DNA of 38,323 nt from Archangium sp. (GTDB lineage: Bacteria > Myxococcota > Myxococcia > Myxococcales > Myxococcaceae). The notes under the pieces were generated by a model. The model had not been told where the DNA came from and ran no database searches. It saw only the letters and a list, made by a program, of their open reading frames with translations. Shown one piece after another: positions 16,930 through 24,975 of this stretch. The DNA lies in contig JAEUJR010000134.1 in assembly GCA_016793585.1 (NCBI GenBank), positions 1 to 38,323 on the forward strand, read 5' to 3'. The position numbers were made by a program, and so were the translations under genes. How positions within the stretch are numbered: position 1 is the first letter of the stretch; every line of letters starts with the position of its first letter.

Positions 16930-18762
16930 GTGCGGGTGACCCGAACGAAGCTGGTGCTGGGTGTGCTGCTGTGTGCCGCCTGCGGCCCGAAGGTCGAGGG
17001 CGGCGTGAATGCGGTCGTCGACTTCGTGCGCGTCGACACGGGCCGCGCGTGCATTCGGGTCGCGGTCGTCGATCTCGCGTCGGTCGGCAGCGAGCCCGAG
17101 CGCTTCGAGGCGTTCAACACCGACATCACCGGTCGCGAGCTGTCGGGCACGTTGAACATCGGCATCAAGCGAAACCCGGCGTGGACTGACGCGGTCGAGG
17201 TGCGCGCCTCGCTGCACCGTGGCGATTGCACATCGATTCCCGAGGCCGTGGAGAAGGGGCGCGCGACGTTCGTCTTGAACCAGGTGCAAGTCGTGCGGTT
17301 GTCGCTGCGACAGTCGGCACTCGATGGCGGAATGCTCGACGGCGGCGCTGGCGGAGGCATCGCGGGAGGCGCGGCAGGCGGAGGCTCGGGAACAGCGGGT
17401 GGAGCGAGCGCAGGTGGATCAGCAACGGCGGGTGGATCGGCAACGGCGGGTGGATCAGCGACGGCCGGTGGATCAGCGAGCGCAGGTGGCTCAGCGACGG
17501 CCGGCGGATCTGCGACAGCGGGTGGCTCTGCGACGGCGGGCGGGTCTGCGAGCGCGGGTGGCTCTGCGACGGCGGGCGGGTCTGCGAGCGCAGGTGGCTC
17601 CGCGACGGCGGGCGGGTCTGCGACAGCGGGTGGCTCAGCGACAGCGGGTGGCTCAGCGACAGCGGGTGGCTCAGCGACGGCCGGCGGATCTGCGACAGCG
17701 GGTGGCTCCGCGAGCGCAGGTGGTTCCGCGAGCGCAGGTGGCTCCGCGAGTGCGGGTGGCTCCGCGAGTGCGGGTGGCTCCGCGAGTGCGGGTGGCTCCG
17801 CCGGTGGTGGATCGGCTGGCGGCGCTTCCGCGGGCGGCTCGGCGTGCCCGTTCCCGCCCGCCATTCGCTACTTCTCCATCGGCTCGACCACGTGGAACGA
17901 TCTCCAACCACTCGGAACCGACTTCATCCTCGTGGGCGAAGCCGGAGCCGTCACTCGCTACGTCCCTGGAGACGGCGGCGTCGTGTCGCTGGGCGGAGGG
18001 ACCTGCAACGGCAAGGGCGACTTCCTCTCGGTGTCGGTGCGGCCCAGCGACTCGGCGGTCTTCATCACCACCTCACAGGGCGCGCTCGTGCGCTGGGTCG
18101 GGCCTGGTCAGTGCGTCGGCGTCAACGCGCTCGTCCCCTCGTACGCGACCGCGGTGCTGGCCTCGAACGACTTCACCTTCGTCGGTGCGATCGACGCCGC
18201 GAGCGGCAACGTCGGCAACGTGGTGCTCACGCGGCTCAACCCCGATGGCGGCTCTCCTTCGAGCCAGACCGTCGGCTTCGGGCAGGTCTGGGAGTTCAGC
18301 AGACCAGGCCTCGGCCCCGTGCTCGCTGCCGGCTGGGAGCATTCGACACAGCACCGCAACCGCGTCTGGGCGTACGACCTGGGCTCGGCCGCGTGGGCAG
18401 ATTCGTGGGCGACCTCGAACAGCAACACCGATCTCTACGCCGTCGACACCGCCTCTGCCTCGCTCGGCTTCGCCGCTGGCAAGGCCTTCGTGCAGTGGAG
18501 CGGCGGCTCGAGCTGGACGTATCGACCCGTGCCGCCCATCGATGTCTACGGCTTGAAGGTCTTCAGCGCGACCGAGGTCTACGCCGTCGGCAACGACATC
18601 AACCGTGGGCGCGGGGCCGTCGCCGTGTGGGACGGCAACAGCTGGTCGGTCCTCGGGTCGAGCGTGGGCCCCGTCGGCTACATCAATCGCGTTCGCGGCG
18701 CCTCCCGCTGCGGTCTGCTCGGTGTCGGCAGCGGCGGTAACGCCGTCACCACCTTCCCCTGA
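16930..18762 (+). CDS. Lipoprotein with 22 Gly-Gly-Ser-Ala repeats and a beta-propeller-like C terminus
   Basis: A 610-residue cell-surface or periplasmic lipoprotein. Start GTG 16930 gives a basic, hydrophobic signal ending in CAAC at about residue 18; ATG 16900 would overlap argB and delay the signal. Residues about 25-140 form a soluble domain. Residues 162-293 are 22 tandem hexapeptides GGSA(T/S)A, encoded by an 18-bp repeat. The C-terminal 310 residues contain blades of the type AVWDGNSWSVL, VRWVGPGQC and VYAVGND, like a WD/Kelch-type propeller. I infer a long flexible tether exposing a binding domain. Function unknown. Confidence 0.8.
   Translation: MRVTRTKLVLGVLLCAACGPKVEGGVNAVVDFVRVDTGRACIRVAVVDLASVGSEPERFEAFNTDITGRELSGTLNIGIKRNPAWTDAVEVRASLHRGDCTSIPEAVEKGRATFVLNQVQVVRLSLRQSALDGGMLDGGAGGGIAGGAAGGGSGTAGGASAGGSATAGGSATAGGSATAGGSASAGGSATAGGSATAGGSATAGGSASAGGSATAGGSASAGGSATAGGSATAGGSATAGGSATAGGSATAGGSATAGGSASAGGSASAGGSASAGGSASAGGSASAGGSAGGGSAGGASAGGSACPFPPAIRYFSIGSTTWNDLQPLGTDFILVGEAGAVTRYVPGDGGVVSLGGGTCNGKGDFLSVSVRPSDSAVFITTSQGALVRWVGPGQCVGVNALVPSYATAVLASNDFTFVGAIDAASGNVGNVVLTRLNPDGGSPSSQTVGFGQVWEFSRPGLGPVLAAGWEHSTQHRNRVWAYDLGSAAWADSWATSNSNTDLYAVDTASASLGFAAGKAFVQWSGGSSWTYRPVPPIDVYGLKVFSATEVYAVGNDINRGRGAVAVWDGNSWSVLGSSVGPVGYINRVRGASRCGLLGVGSGGNAVTTFP
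17413..17808 (+). repeat. In-frame 18-bp tandem repeat, 22 units
   Basis: Twenty-two consecutive 18-base units with consensus ggtggctcagcgacggcg, encoding GGSATA or GGSASA; the last unit reads GGSAGG. The final run of GGSASA units (about 17701-17790) is nearly identical at DNA level, while earlier units differ by third-position and Thr/Ser changes. The pattern suggests expansion by slippage or unequal recombination, with the youngest copies at the 3' side. Confidence 0.95.
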
Positions 18763-18770
18763 CTCCACCC

Positions 18771-19454
18771 ATGCCCTTCACCATCTCAGAGAAGAGCGAA
18801 CGCGCGCTGCTCGGGCTGTTCCCCAGAGCTGCGGGCCGCGCCGATGCACCCACGTGGCTCGTCGACCAGCTCGTCGAGGCCGAGCTGCACCGCGTCGGTT
18901 TCCCCGACCCGACCGGCGCGTATCAGGCGCTCGCGCTCAACCAGGGCTCGCTGCTCAAAGAAGAGTACGACCTGTCGACACACGGGCACGCCGATGGCTG
19001 GGTGCTGGAGGCGCTCGTCGTCGACCCGGTCGAGCTCACCGTCTTCAACATGCACCACGGCTTCGCCGCTGGAGACGCGGCGCTGAAGGCGATGGTCGCT
19101 GCGATGAAGCAGGTCGTTCCGCGCGCGAAGGTCGTGCGTACGCACACCGACGGCTTCGCGATGCTGCTCGGCCCCACGGCCGACACGAAGCTCGAGCCTC
19201 GCTTCCTCGAGCAGCTGCGAGACGCGCTCCCTCGTGCGGTCGCGGCCGTCACCCCGACGCCCGCCGAGCCCATGCGCTTCACGCTCGGGCAGCTGCGGCT
19301 CACCGTCGTCGACCCGCCCAACTGGCAGGTGCTGGGGCCGCTCGTGTGGGCGGAGTGTGAACGCGCGCTGATGATCGCCCGGCGGGCACCCTTCACCGAC
19401 GTGCTCGAACGAAGGGTCGAGCTCAACGGCCGCTTGCCCGAGCTGCCGCGGTGA
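18771..19454 (+). CDS. Degenerate GGDEF-like domain protein
   Basis: A 227-residue soluble protein. I read residues about 50-175 as a decayed diguanylate cyclase fold. The ND-x2-GH-x2-GD motif survives in spacing as N93-MHH-GFAA-G101-D102, followed by an AALKAMVAAMKQVV helix, and the RYGGDEF strand-turn appears as R123-THT-D127-G128-F129, again at exact spacing. FPDPTGAYQ may correspond to the DxLTGLxNR start. The second Gly and the catalytic acidic pair are changed, so cyclase activity is unlikely; it may bind nucleotide or protein. It begins eight bases after the repeat lipoprotein. Remote homology by eye, moderate confidence. Confidence 0.55.
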   Translation: MPFTISEKSERALLGLFPRAAGRADAPTWLVDQLVEAELHRVGFPDPTGAYQALALNQGSLLKEEYDLSTHGHADGWVLEALVVDPVELTVFNMHHGFAAGDAALKAMVAAMKQVVPRAKVVRTHTDGFAMLLGPTADTKLEPRFLEQLRDALPRAVAAVTPTPAEPMRFTLGQLRLTVVDPPNWQVLGPLVWAECERALMIARRAPFTDVLERRVELNGRLPELPR

Positions 19455-19455
19455 C

Positions 19456-20145
19456 TCAGAGCCGCCAGCGCGGCTTCACGTTCGCGCTCAGCCCGTCACG
19501 AAGCGACTGCGGCAGCGCGACGATGATCAGCGCCAGCCCCGTGGTGAGGAGCACGATCGACGGACAGAACGAGCGCAGCCAGATCGAGAGCGCGAAGCAG
19601 AGCAGGGCGCCAGCCGCCAGCGCGGCCCGCTGACCGACGCGAAACCGCAGGCGCTCCTCTTTCGCGGCCTTCTCGTGCTTCTGAAACTCCTCTTCGACGA
19701 TCTGCTTGATGTTCGCTTCGTGCTGCTGCCGAAGCTTCGTCTGCTCGGTCTCTTTGGCTTCGTCGTACGTCGCGAGAATGAGCAGGTTCAGCTCACGCGC
19801 CTGCGGCGTCTCGAGTGAGGCCTGACAGAAGATGCAGGTGCGATCGAACTTGCTCGAGTCGCGCTGGCACTCGGCGCAGCGGCGAAAGGGCAGGCGTACG
19901 AGCTCGTCGGTGTCGAGCGCGAGGTGGTTGGCGCCGTCGGTCTCGAAGCGCTTGAGCTGCGGCGCGGTCGCTTCGGCCGAGAGCGGTGAGGCCTCGTACG
20001 CGGCCTCCATCACGGGCGTGTGCGCGGGCGCCTCGCGCCTGGCCTCGGGCGCGTCGGCGAAGCGCTCCTCGGCCACGCGCGTGTTGTCCTGCGGCGCGCC
20101 AGTGCGTTCGGTCTCGAGCTTGTCGAAGCGGGAGTCGCGGCTCAT
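19456..20145 (-). CDS. Zn-ribbon, coiled-coil membrane protein
   Basis: A 229-residue protein. The first 75 residues are charged and disordered-looking. A C-x2-C pair (RCAECQ) and a second C-x2-C pair (TCIFCQ) 15 residues on form a treble-cysteine zinc-ribbon-like knuckle at about residues 92-112. A long charged helix follows (AKETEQTKLRQQHEANIKQ), then two adjacent membrane segments (ALAAGALLCFALSIW and SIVLLTTGLALIIVAL) near the C terminus. It starts four bases after the AAA ATPase gene and so is co-transcribed with it. I infer a tail-anchored cytoplasmic protein; the partner may be the ATPase. Confidence 0.7.
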   Translation of the reverse strand: MSRDSRFDKLETERTGAPQDNTRVAEERFADAPEARREAPAHTPVMEAAYEASPLSAEATAPQLKRFETDGANHLALDTDELVRLPFRRCAECQRDSSKFDRTCIFCQASLETPQARELNLLILATYDEAKETEQTKLRQQHEANIKQIVEEEFQKHEKAAKEERLRFRVGQRAALAAGALLCFALSIWLRSFCPSIVLLTTGLALIIVALPQSLRDGLSANVKPRWRL

Positions 20146-20149
20146 GGCG

Positions 20150-21661
20150 TCACGAAGCGGGGCGGGTGCGGCGGCGGGCCCACTGTCGCAGCCGGTCGAT
20201 GTCTTCGGCCATCGTGACCGCGAGCGGCAGCGTCTCTCTGATGGCGGTGTCGAGGTGCCGGGGCTCGAGCGGCACGCGGTCGGCGAACGCTTCGTACATA
20301 CCGCTGACGATGATCTGCTCGAGCTCGGCGCCGCTGAACTGCTCGGTCGCCTGCGCCAGCGCGTCGAGGGGAAACGCGGCCGGGTCGCGGGAGCGCCGTG
20401 AGAGCTGCAGCGCGAGAATCTCCCTCCGCTCCTTCGCGGTCGGCAGGTCGATGAAGAAGATCTCGTCGAAGCGGCCCTTGCGCAGCAGCTCGGGCGGCAA
20501 CGAGTCGATGCGGTTCGCCGTGGCGACGACGAAGACGGGAGCGGTCTTCTCCTGCAGCCACGTCAGCAGCGTGCCGAACACGCGCGCCGACACCCCCGTG
20601 TCGTTGCCGCCGCCGCCCGCGCCCGCGAGGCCCTTCTCGATCTCGTCGACCCACATCACGACCGGCGCCAGCGACTCGACGACCCGAATCGCGCGCCGCA
20701 GGTTCTCTTCCGACGAGCCGATGAAGCCCGAATAGATGCGGCCCATGTCGAGGCGCACCAGCGGCAACCGCCACGACGACGCGATGGACTTGGCCGTCAA
20801 CGACTTGCCGCAGCCCTGCACGCCGAGCAGCAGCACGCCTTTGGGCTCGGGCAACCCGAACGCGCGCGCGTCTTCCGAGAACGCGTCTTTGCGGCGATCG
20901 AGCCACCGCTTCAGCGACGTCAGCCCGCCGATGTCAGAGAGCGACTGATCGGTCGCGTGGTACTCGAGCAGCCCGCTCTTGCGTACGACCTGGCTCTTCT
21001 CGTCGAGCAACAGCTTCACGTCGCTCGAGTCGAGGCGGTTGTCCTGCGCGATGGCCTTGGCGAACGCGTTCTCGGCCTCGGCCAGCGTCAGCCCGTGCGC
21101 GGCGCTCACCAGCGCGTCGGCCTGCTCCCGGTTCAGCTCGACGACGGCGCGTTTGTTCTTCGTCACCACCCGCGCGATGTCCTTCAGCAGGTCGAGCAGA
21201 TCGGCCTTCGACGGCAGCGGCACGTCGATGACCGACACGTCTTTCTCGAGCTCGTCGGGCAGCTTGAGCGTGGGCGCGACGACGATGGCCGTCGTGAACT
21301 GGGTCTTGAGGTGAAAGCCCAGCTCTCGCAGCGCGCGCACCGTGACCGGGTCGTCGAGGTGCCGGTGGAAGTCCTTCAAGATGACGAGCGCGGGCGTGTT
21401 CAGCTTCGCGATGGCGGTCAGCGCACGGGCCGGCTCGACCGTCTCTTCGGGAGCGACCTTCAACGTGCCCGTCAGCGCCCGCAGCCCACGCGTGGCCGTC
21501 CACTCCAGCAGGTCTTTGCCGTGCGACCGCGCCAACTCCGACAGCAGGGCCTCGACCCGCTGCTCCTCCCAGCTCACGAGGTAGAGGAGCGGGTACCGTG
21601 CGCGGATCAGCGTGTCGAGATCGCGAAGAAAGCGCGGCCGCTCGGGTGACATGACGGGCAT
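20150..21661 (-). CDS. Ycf46-like AAA ATPase
   Basis: A 503-residue AAA protein. The N-terminal 230 residues (LYLVSWEEQRVEALLSEL at residues 26-43, VILKDFHRHLDD near 112) match the degenerate first ATPase-like domain of the Ycf46 group. The C-terminal AAA module has Walker A GVQGCGKSLTAK (Lys286), a pore-like segment YSGFIGSSEEN, Walker B VVMWVDEIEKG, sensor 1 VVATANR and the arginine finger region RKGRFDEIFFIDLP. In cyanobacteria Ycf46 is linked to CO2 use and photosynthesis regulation; here it lies divergent to the pirin-SulP block. Start 21661 or 21652 (MSPERP) are both possible. Confidence 0.85.
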   Translation of the reverse strand: MPVMSPERPRFLRDLDTLIRARYPLLYLVSWEEQRVEALLSELARSHGKDLLEWTATRGLRALTGTLKVAPEETVEPARALTAIAKLNTPALVILKDFHRHLDDPVTVRALRELGFHLKTQFTTAIVVAPTLKLPDELEKDVSVIDVPLPSKADLLDLLKDIARVVTKNKRAVVELNREQADALVSAAHGLTLAEAENAFAKAIAQDNRLDSSDVKLLLDEKSQVVRKSGLLEYHATDQSLSDIGGLTSLKRWLDRRKDAFSEDARAFGLPEPKGVLLLGVQGCGKSLTAKSIASSWRLPLVRLDMGRIYSGFIGSSEENLRRAIRVVESLAPVVMWVDEIEKGLAGAGGGGNDTGVSARVFGTLLTWLQEKTAPVFVVATANRIDSLPPELLRKGRFDEIFFIDLPTAKERREILALQLSRRSRDPAAFPLDALAQATEQFSGAELEQIIVSGMYEAFADRVPLEPRHLDTAIRETLPLAVTMAEDIDRLRQWARRRTRPAS

Positions 21662-21735
21662 GACGAACGAAGCCTAGGCGGCTTTCGCCATTCTCACGTG
21701 TTTCCCGAGGGAGAGAGAGTGACCGGAGAAGCGCA

Positions 21736-21766
21736 GCAGCGTGCCGAGAAACCCCCCGCACGCTGC
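21736..21766 (-). promoter_or_regulatory. 9-bp perfect hairpin in the probable leader of the AAA ATPase gene
   Basis: GCAGCGTGC at 21736-21744 pairs exactly with GCACGCTGC at 21758-21766 across a 13-base loop. If transcription starts near 21797 it lies in the 5' leader of the ATPase mRNA. It could equally be a protein operator. Structure seen, role unknown. Confidence 0.4.
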
Positions 21767-21804
21767 GCCGCGACAAGCGGGCATGCGCTCCACCGATGCA
21801 CTCA

Positions 21805-21833
21805 TGTATCACCCAGGATCAGCCCGCTGTCAA
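21805..21833 (-). promoter_or_regulatory. Housekeeping-sigma promoter candidate for the AAA ATPase operon
   Basis: On the minus strand a perfect TTGACA (21833-21828) is followed after 17 bases by GATACA (21810-21805). The -35 is ideal but the -10 matches only partly. The predicted start near 21797 would leave a leader of about 135 bases. Confidence 0.35.
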
Positions 21834-21845
21834 AACAAGCTGATC
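21817..21845. repeat. 7-bp inverted repeat overlapping the promoter candidate
   Basis: GATCAGC (21817-21823) and GCTGATC (21839-21845), separated by 15 bases, flank the TTGACA element, a geometry consistent with a repressor operator. Short enough that chance is not excluded. Confidence 0.3.
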
Positions 21846-21950
21846 ATCACGCTTGACCGCTCGCGTCAGTTGCGTCCCGGCGGCGGGACAGTTCGTCTGA
21901 ACACGGCGCACTGGCCCAAAGGCCGTCGAGGACACATGGTGGCCGGCATG

Positions 21951-21955
21951 AGGAG
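21951..21955 (+). promoter_or_regulatory. Shine-Dalgarno AGGAG deciding the pirin start
   Basis: AGGAG lies seven bases before ATG 21963. It overlaps an in-frame upstream ATG at 21948, which is therefore unlikely to be used. Confidence 0.65.
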
Positions 21956-21962
21956 CAACGCC

Positions 21963-22823
21963 ATGACCACCCCCCGCACCGTTCGCCGCATCATCCAGTC
22001 GCACCGCCAGCGCGAAGGCGCCGGCTTCATCGTTCGACGCCCGGTTCCCACCGTTGGCGTGGAGCAGCTCGACCCCTTCCTGCTCGTCGACGAGATGGGC
22101 CCCGTCACCTACGCGCCGGGTGAAGCGGTCGGTGCGCCTGATCACCCGCACCGTGGCTTCGAGACCGTCACCTACATTCTCCAGGGAGAGGCGCAGCATG
22201 AAGACTCAGCGGGCCATCGTGGCACGCTCGGGCCGGGCGACGTGCAGTGGATGACCGCGGGCGGAGGCGTCGTTCACTCCGAGGAGCCGTCCGACGCCAT
22301 GAAGCGCGACGGCGGCACCATGCACGGCTTCCAGCTGTGGGTGAACCTGCCCAGGCGCGACAAGCTGATGGCGCCCCGCTACCAGGAGCTCAAGGCCGCG
22401 CAGCTGCCGAAGGCCACCAGCGCCGATGGCCTCGCGAAGGTGACGGTGATTGCCGGCGAAGCGCTCGGAGCGTCGGCGCGCATCGAGACCCGCACGCCCA
22501 TCATGTACCAACACTGGGTGCTCGAGCCCGGCGCGCGCGTGGTGCAACCCATCGACGCCGCCATGCAGGGCTTCGCCTACGTCTTCAAAGGCGCCGCCGT
22601 CGTCGCGGGCCGCGAGGTGAAAGACGGGCAGCTCGCCGTGTTCTCGAGCGGTGACTCCATCGAGCTCGCAGCCACCGAACGCGCCGAGCTGCTGCTGCTC
22701 GCCGGCCAGCCGCTCAACGAGCCCCTCGCCCGCTACGGGCCCTTCGTCATGAACACCGAGGACGAGCTCGTTCAGGCCGTGCGTGACTACCAGGCCGGCC
22801 GCCTGGGCCAGATTCAGCGCTAA
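21963..22823 (+). CDS. Pirin family protein
   Basis: A 286-residue bicupin of the pirin family. The N-terminal cupin keeps the four metal ligands of human pirin and E. coli YhhW at matching spacing: H61 and H63 in HPHRGFETVTY, H105 and E107 in GGGVVHSEE. DVQWMTAGGGVVHSE is the family signature. Members bind Fe(II); some have quercetin 2,3-dioxygenase activity, and others regulate metabolism by protein binding. The frame is open upstream, but ATG 21963 has the Shine-Dalgarno and starts at the usual family position. A 94-base gap separates it from the SulP fusion gene, so co-transcription is possible but not proven. Confidence 0.9.
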   Translation: MTTPRTVRRIIQSHRQREGAGFIVRRPVPTVGVEQLDPFLLVDEMGPVTYAPGEAVGAPDHPHRGFETVTYILQGEAQHEDSAGHRGTLGPGDVQWMTAGGGVVHSEEPSDAMKRDGGTMHGFQLWVNLPRRDKLMAPRYQELKAAQLPKATSADGLAKVTVIAGEALGASARIETRTPIMYQHWVLEPGARVVQPIDAAMQGFAYVFKGAAVVAGREVKDGQLAVFSSGDSIELAATERAELLLLAGQPLNEPLARYGPFVMNTEDELVQAVRDYQAGRLGQIQR

Positions 22824-22917
22824 CCCTCTGATTGTTCGAACGGTTGCCTCGAAAGAGTGCAATTGCTCGAAAAAACAGTTGGGTCAATCAGCCCCAGTCT
22901 TTATCTGGGCGCCGTCC
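22824..22917 (+). promoter_or_regulatory. AT-richer leader of the SulP-carbonic anhydrase gene
   Basis: This 94-base gap is noticeably AT-richer than its flanks. CTGATTG at 22828-22834 and CAATCAG at 22885-22891 form a perfect 7-bp inverted repeat 50 bases apart. A weak promoter-like pair TTGGGT (22879-22884) and TTATCT (22901-22906) with 16-base spacing lies just before ATG 22918, which would leave almost no leader. A promoter or operator here is plausible, not shown. Confidence 0.3.
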
Positions 22918-24960
22918 ATGGCGATTCAGCGAGAGACCGACACCCCGGGGCCTGCCCTCGAGGCGTTCACCACCGAGTGGAAGGGCATGGGCCGCACCTG
23001 GCTCGGTGGTTGGCGCGAGGTGCTGACGGGGAAGTCGCTCGTGGCCGATGCGCTGGCGGCGTTGACCGTCGGCGCCGTGGCCTTGCCGCTCAACCTCGCG
23101 CTCGCCATCGCGTCGGGGCTGCCGGCGAGCGCCGGGTTGGTCGCTGGCGCCGTGGGCGGCATTCTGGCGGCGGCGTTTGGCGGCGCGGCGCTTCAGGTGA
23201 CGGGCCCGGCCGCAGCGCTGCAGGTGTTGGTGCTCTCCATCGCGGTGCGCTTCGGCGCGACGGGCGTCGCAGCGGCGACGGTGATGATCGGCATCGTGCA
23301 ACTGGTGCTGGCCCTCTCTCGCGCGGGCCGGCTCGCGCGCTACGTACCCGAGAGCGTGCTGGCGGGCTTCACGACTGGCGTCGGGCTCAAGCTGCTCGAC
23401 GCGCAGATTCCCGAACTGCTCGGCTTCGACTACCGCGTCTCGGAGCTCGCCGCGATGATGCATCGGCCCGAGTGGCTCAAAGAGGTCGAGTGGCTCGCCG
23501 CGGTGTCGGGCCTCTTCGTCGCGCTGTTCGTGGTGGGCACGCGCCAGTTCAAACGCTTCCCCGGCGCGCTCGTCGCCATCGCGGCGGTCACCTTCGTGTC
23601 GAACTACCTGGGCTGGGACATCACCCGCGTGGGTGAGGTGCCCAACAAGCTGCCCTCGCTGTTGCTGCCGACGGTGCACGACGACCAGTGGCTCGACCTC
23701 TTTCTCGCGACGCTGCCGCTCGCGCTGCTGGCCGGCGTGGAGTCGCTGCTCTCGGCGAGCGCCATCGACCGCATGGCGCCCGAGCGGCCCAGGCACCACC
23801 CCTCGCTCGAGCTCTTCGGCCAGGGCATCGCCAACACCGTCGTCGGCCTGTTCCAGGGCATGCCCGTCTCGGGTGTGGTGGTGCGCTCCGGCGTGAACGT
23901 GCAGGCAGGCGGGCAGACCCGGCTCGCCGCCATGCTCCACGGTGTCGCGCTGGGTGGCGCGGTGCTGCTGCTGAGCGCAGAGATCGCGAAGACGCCGCTC
24001 GCGGCCCTGGCGGGGCTGCTCTGCGTCGTGGGCGTGCGCCTCATCGAGGTGGGCACGCTGCTCAAGCTGATGAAGGCCGAGAAGCTCGAGGCCGTCGCTT
24101 TCGTACTCGCCGCCGCAGGCACCGTGAGTGGCCACCTCATGCTGGGCCTGGTCGCAGGGCTCGTGGTGCACGGCGTCTCGCGGTTTCTGCATCGCGGCGC
24201 CGAGGCGGAGCTCGCCCTCATCGAGAAAGAGCTCGAGCCGGGCGTTCGTGCGGTCGTGAAGAAGGCCGACGTGGGCCTGCGCCGCCCGCAGCCCGAGGCG
24301 CCGGCTTCTGCTGCAGCCTGGCTCTCGCACGTGCGCCACCGCCCGCGCATCGCGCCCACCGCCTGGGTGCACCCGCAGGCGTCGGTCATCGGCCACGTGG
24401 TGCTCGGCGACAACGTGCACATCGCCGCCGGCTCGTCGGTGCGCGCCGACGAAGGCACGCCGTTCTTCATCGGTGACAACTCGAACATTCAAGATGGCGT
24501 CGTGCTGCACGCGCTGAAGGAGAAGCACGTCGAGGTCGCGGGCGAGCGCTGGGCCATCTACGTCGGGCGCAACGTGTCGATGGCGCACGACGCGCTGGTG
24601 CACGGGCCCTGCTACGTCGGCGACGACACCTTCATCGGCTTCAAGGCCGTGGTGCACGACGCGGTGGTCGGCAGCGGCTGCTTCATCGGCATCGGTGCGG
24701 TGGTGGTGGGCGTCACGGTGCCAGACGGGCGCTTCGTGCCGCACGGCTCCATCATCGACACCCTCGACAAGGTCGACGGCCTGCCGCTGGTGAACGACTC
24801 GCAGCATCACTTCAACGAAGACGTCGTCGACGTGAACCGCGGGCTGGCCGCGGCGTATCGCGCGGCGCTCGAAACCGGGCGGAAGGCCGTGGCCTCCGCC
24901 GACACCTCCCGCAGCGCCTGGGACGAGCAGTGGTCGCTCGCTTCGGGTGACCGCTTCTAA
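22918..24960 (+). CDS. SulP anion transporter fused to gamma-class carbonic anhydrase
   Basis: A 680-residue fusion. Residues about 40-430 are a SulP/SLC26 transporter with some 10-12 membrane segments, including PLNLALAIASGLP and LQVTGPAAALQV, the usual substrate-site region. The STAS domain that normally ends SulP proteins is absent. After a linker, residues 475-650 form a left-handed beta-helix gamma carbonic anhydrase. Counterparts of the Methanosarcina Cam active site are all present: R509, D511, E512 (VRADEG), Q525, zinc ligands H531 (VVLHAL), H557 and H562 (MAHDALVHG). The acidic loop of Cam is about ten residues shorter, as in CamH/CcmM types. The domains together suggest bicarbonate uptake coupled to CO2 hydration. 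Start ATG 22918. Confidence 0.93.
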   Translation: MAIQRETDTPGPALEAFTTEWKGMGRTWLGGWREVLTGKSLVADALAALTVGAVALPLNLALAIASGLPASAGLVAGAVGGILAAAFGGAALQVTGPAAALQVLVLSIAVRFGATGVAAATVMIGIVQLVLALSRAGRLARYVPESVLAGFTTGVGLKLLDAQIPELLGFDYRVSELAAMMHRPEWLKEVEWLAAVSGLFVALFVVGTRQFKRFPGALVAIAAVTFVSNYLGWDITRVGEVPNKLPSLLLPTVHDDQWLDLFLATLPLALLAGVESLLSASAIDRMAPERPRHHPSLELFGQGIANTVVGLFQGMPVSGVVVRSGVNVQAGGQTRLAAMLHGVALGGAVLLLSAEIAKTPLAALAGLLCVVGVRLIEVGTLLKLMKAEKLEAVAFVLAAAGTVSGHLMLGLVAGLVVHGVSRFLHRGAEAELALIEKELEPGVRAVVKKADVGLRRPQPEAPASAAAWLSHVRHRPRIAPTAWVHPQASVIGHVVLGDNVHIAAGSSVRADEGTPFFIGDNSNIQDGVVLHALKEKHVEVAGERWAIYVGRNVSMAHDALVHGPCYVGDDTFIGFKAVVHDAVVGSGCFIGIGAVVVGVTVPDGRFVPHGSIIDTLDKVDGLPLVNDSQHHFNEDVVDVNRGLAAAYRAALETGRKAVASADTSRSAWDEQWSLASGDRF

Positions 24961-24975
24961 GAGCACGGAGAAGAC

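Larger units (their letters stand above)
21662..21962. other. Divergent intergenic region of about 300 bp
   Basis: This is the longest gene-free stretch, between the leftward AAA ATPase gene and the rightward pirin gene. The part around 21800-21860 is visibly less GC-rich than the flanks. It contains a minus-strand promoter candidate, a 9-bp hairpin and a 7-bp inverted repeat, listed separately. No open frame with convincing signals is present. Confidence 0.6.

Noticed and set aside
17413..17808. Possible CRISPR array
   Set aside because: The 18-bp units are contiguous with no unique spacers and keep the reading frame; they encode GGSA repeats.
17165..17911. Arg/Ser/His repeat proteins in the other frames of the minisatellite
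   Set aside because: Any frame through an 18-bp repeat without stops is open; only the lipoprotein frame has a signal peptide and a non-repeat domain.
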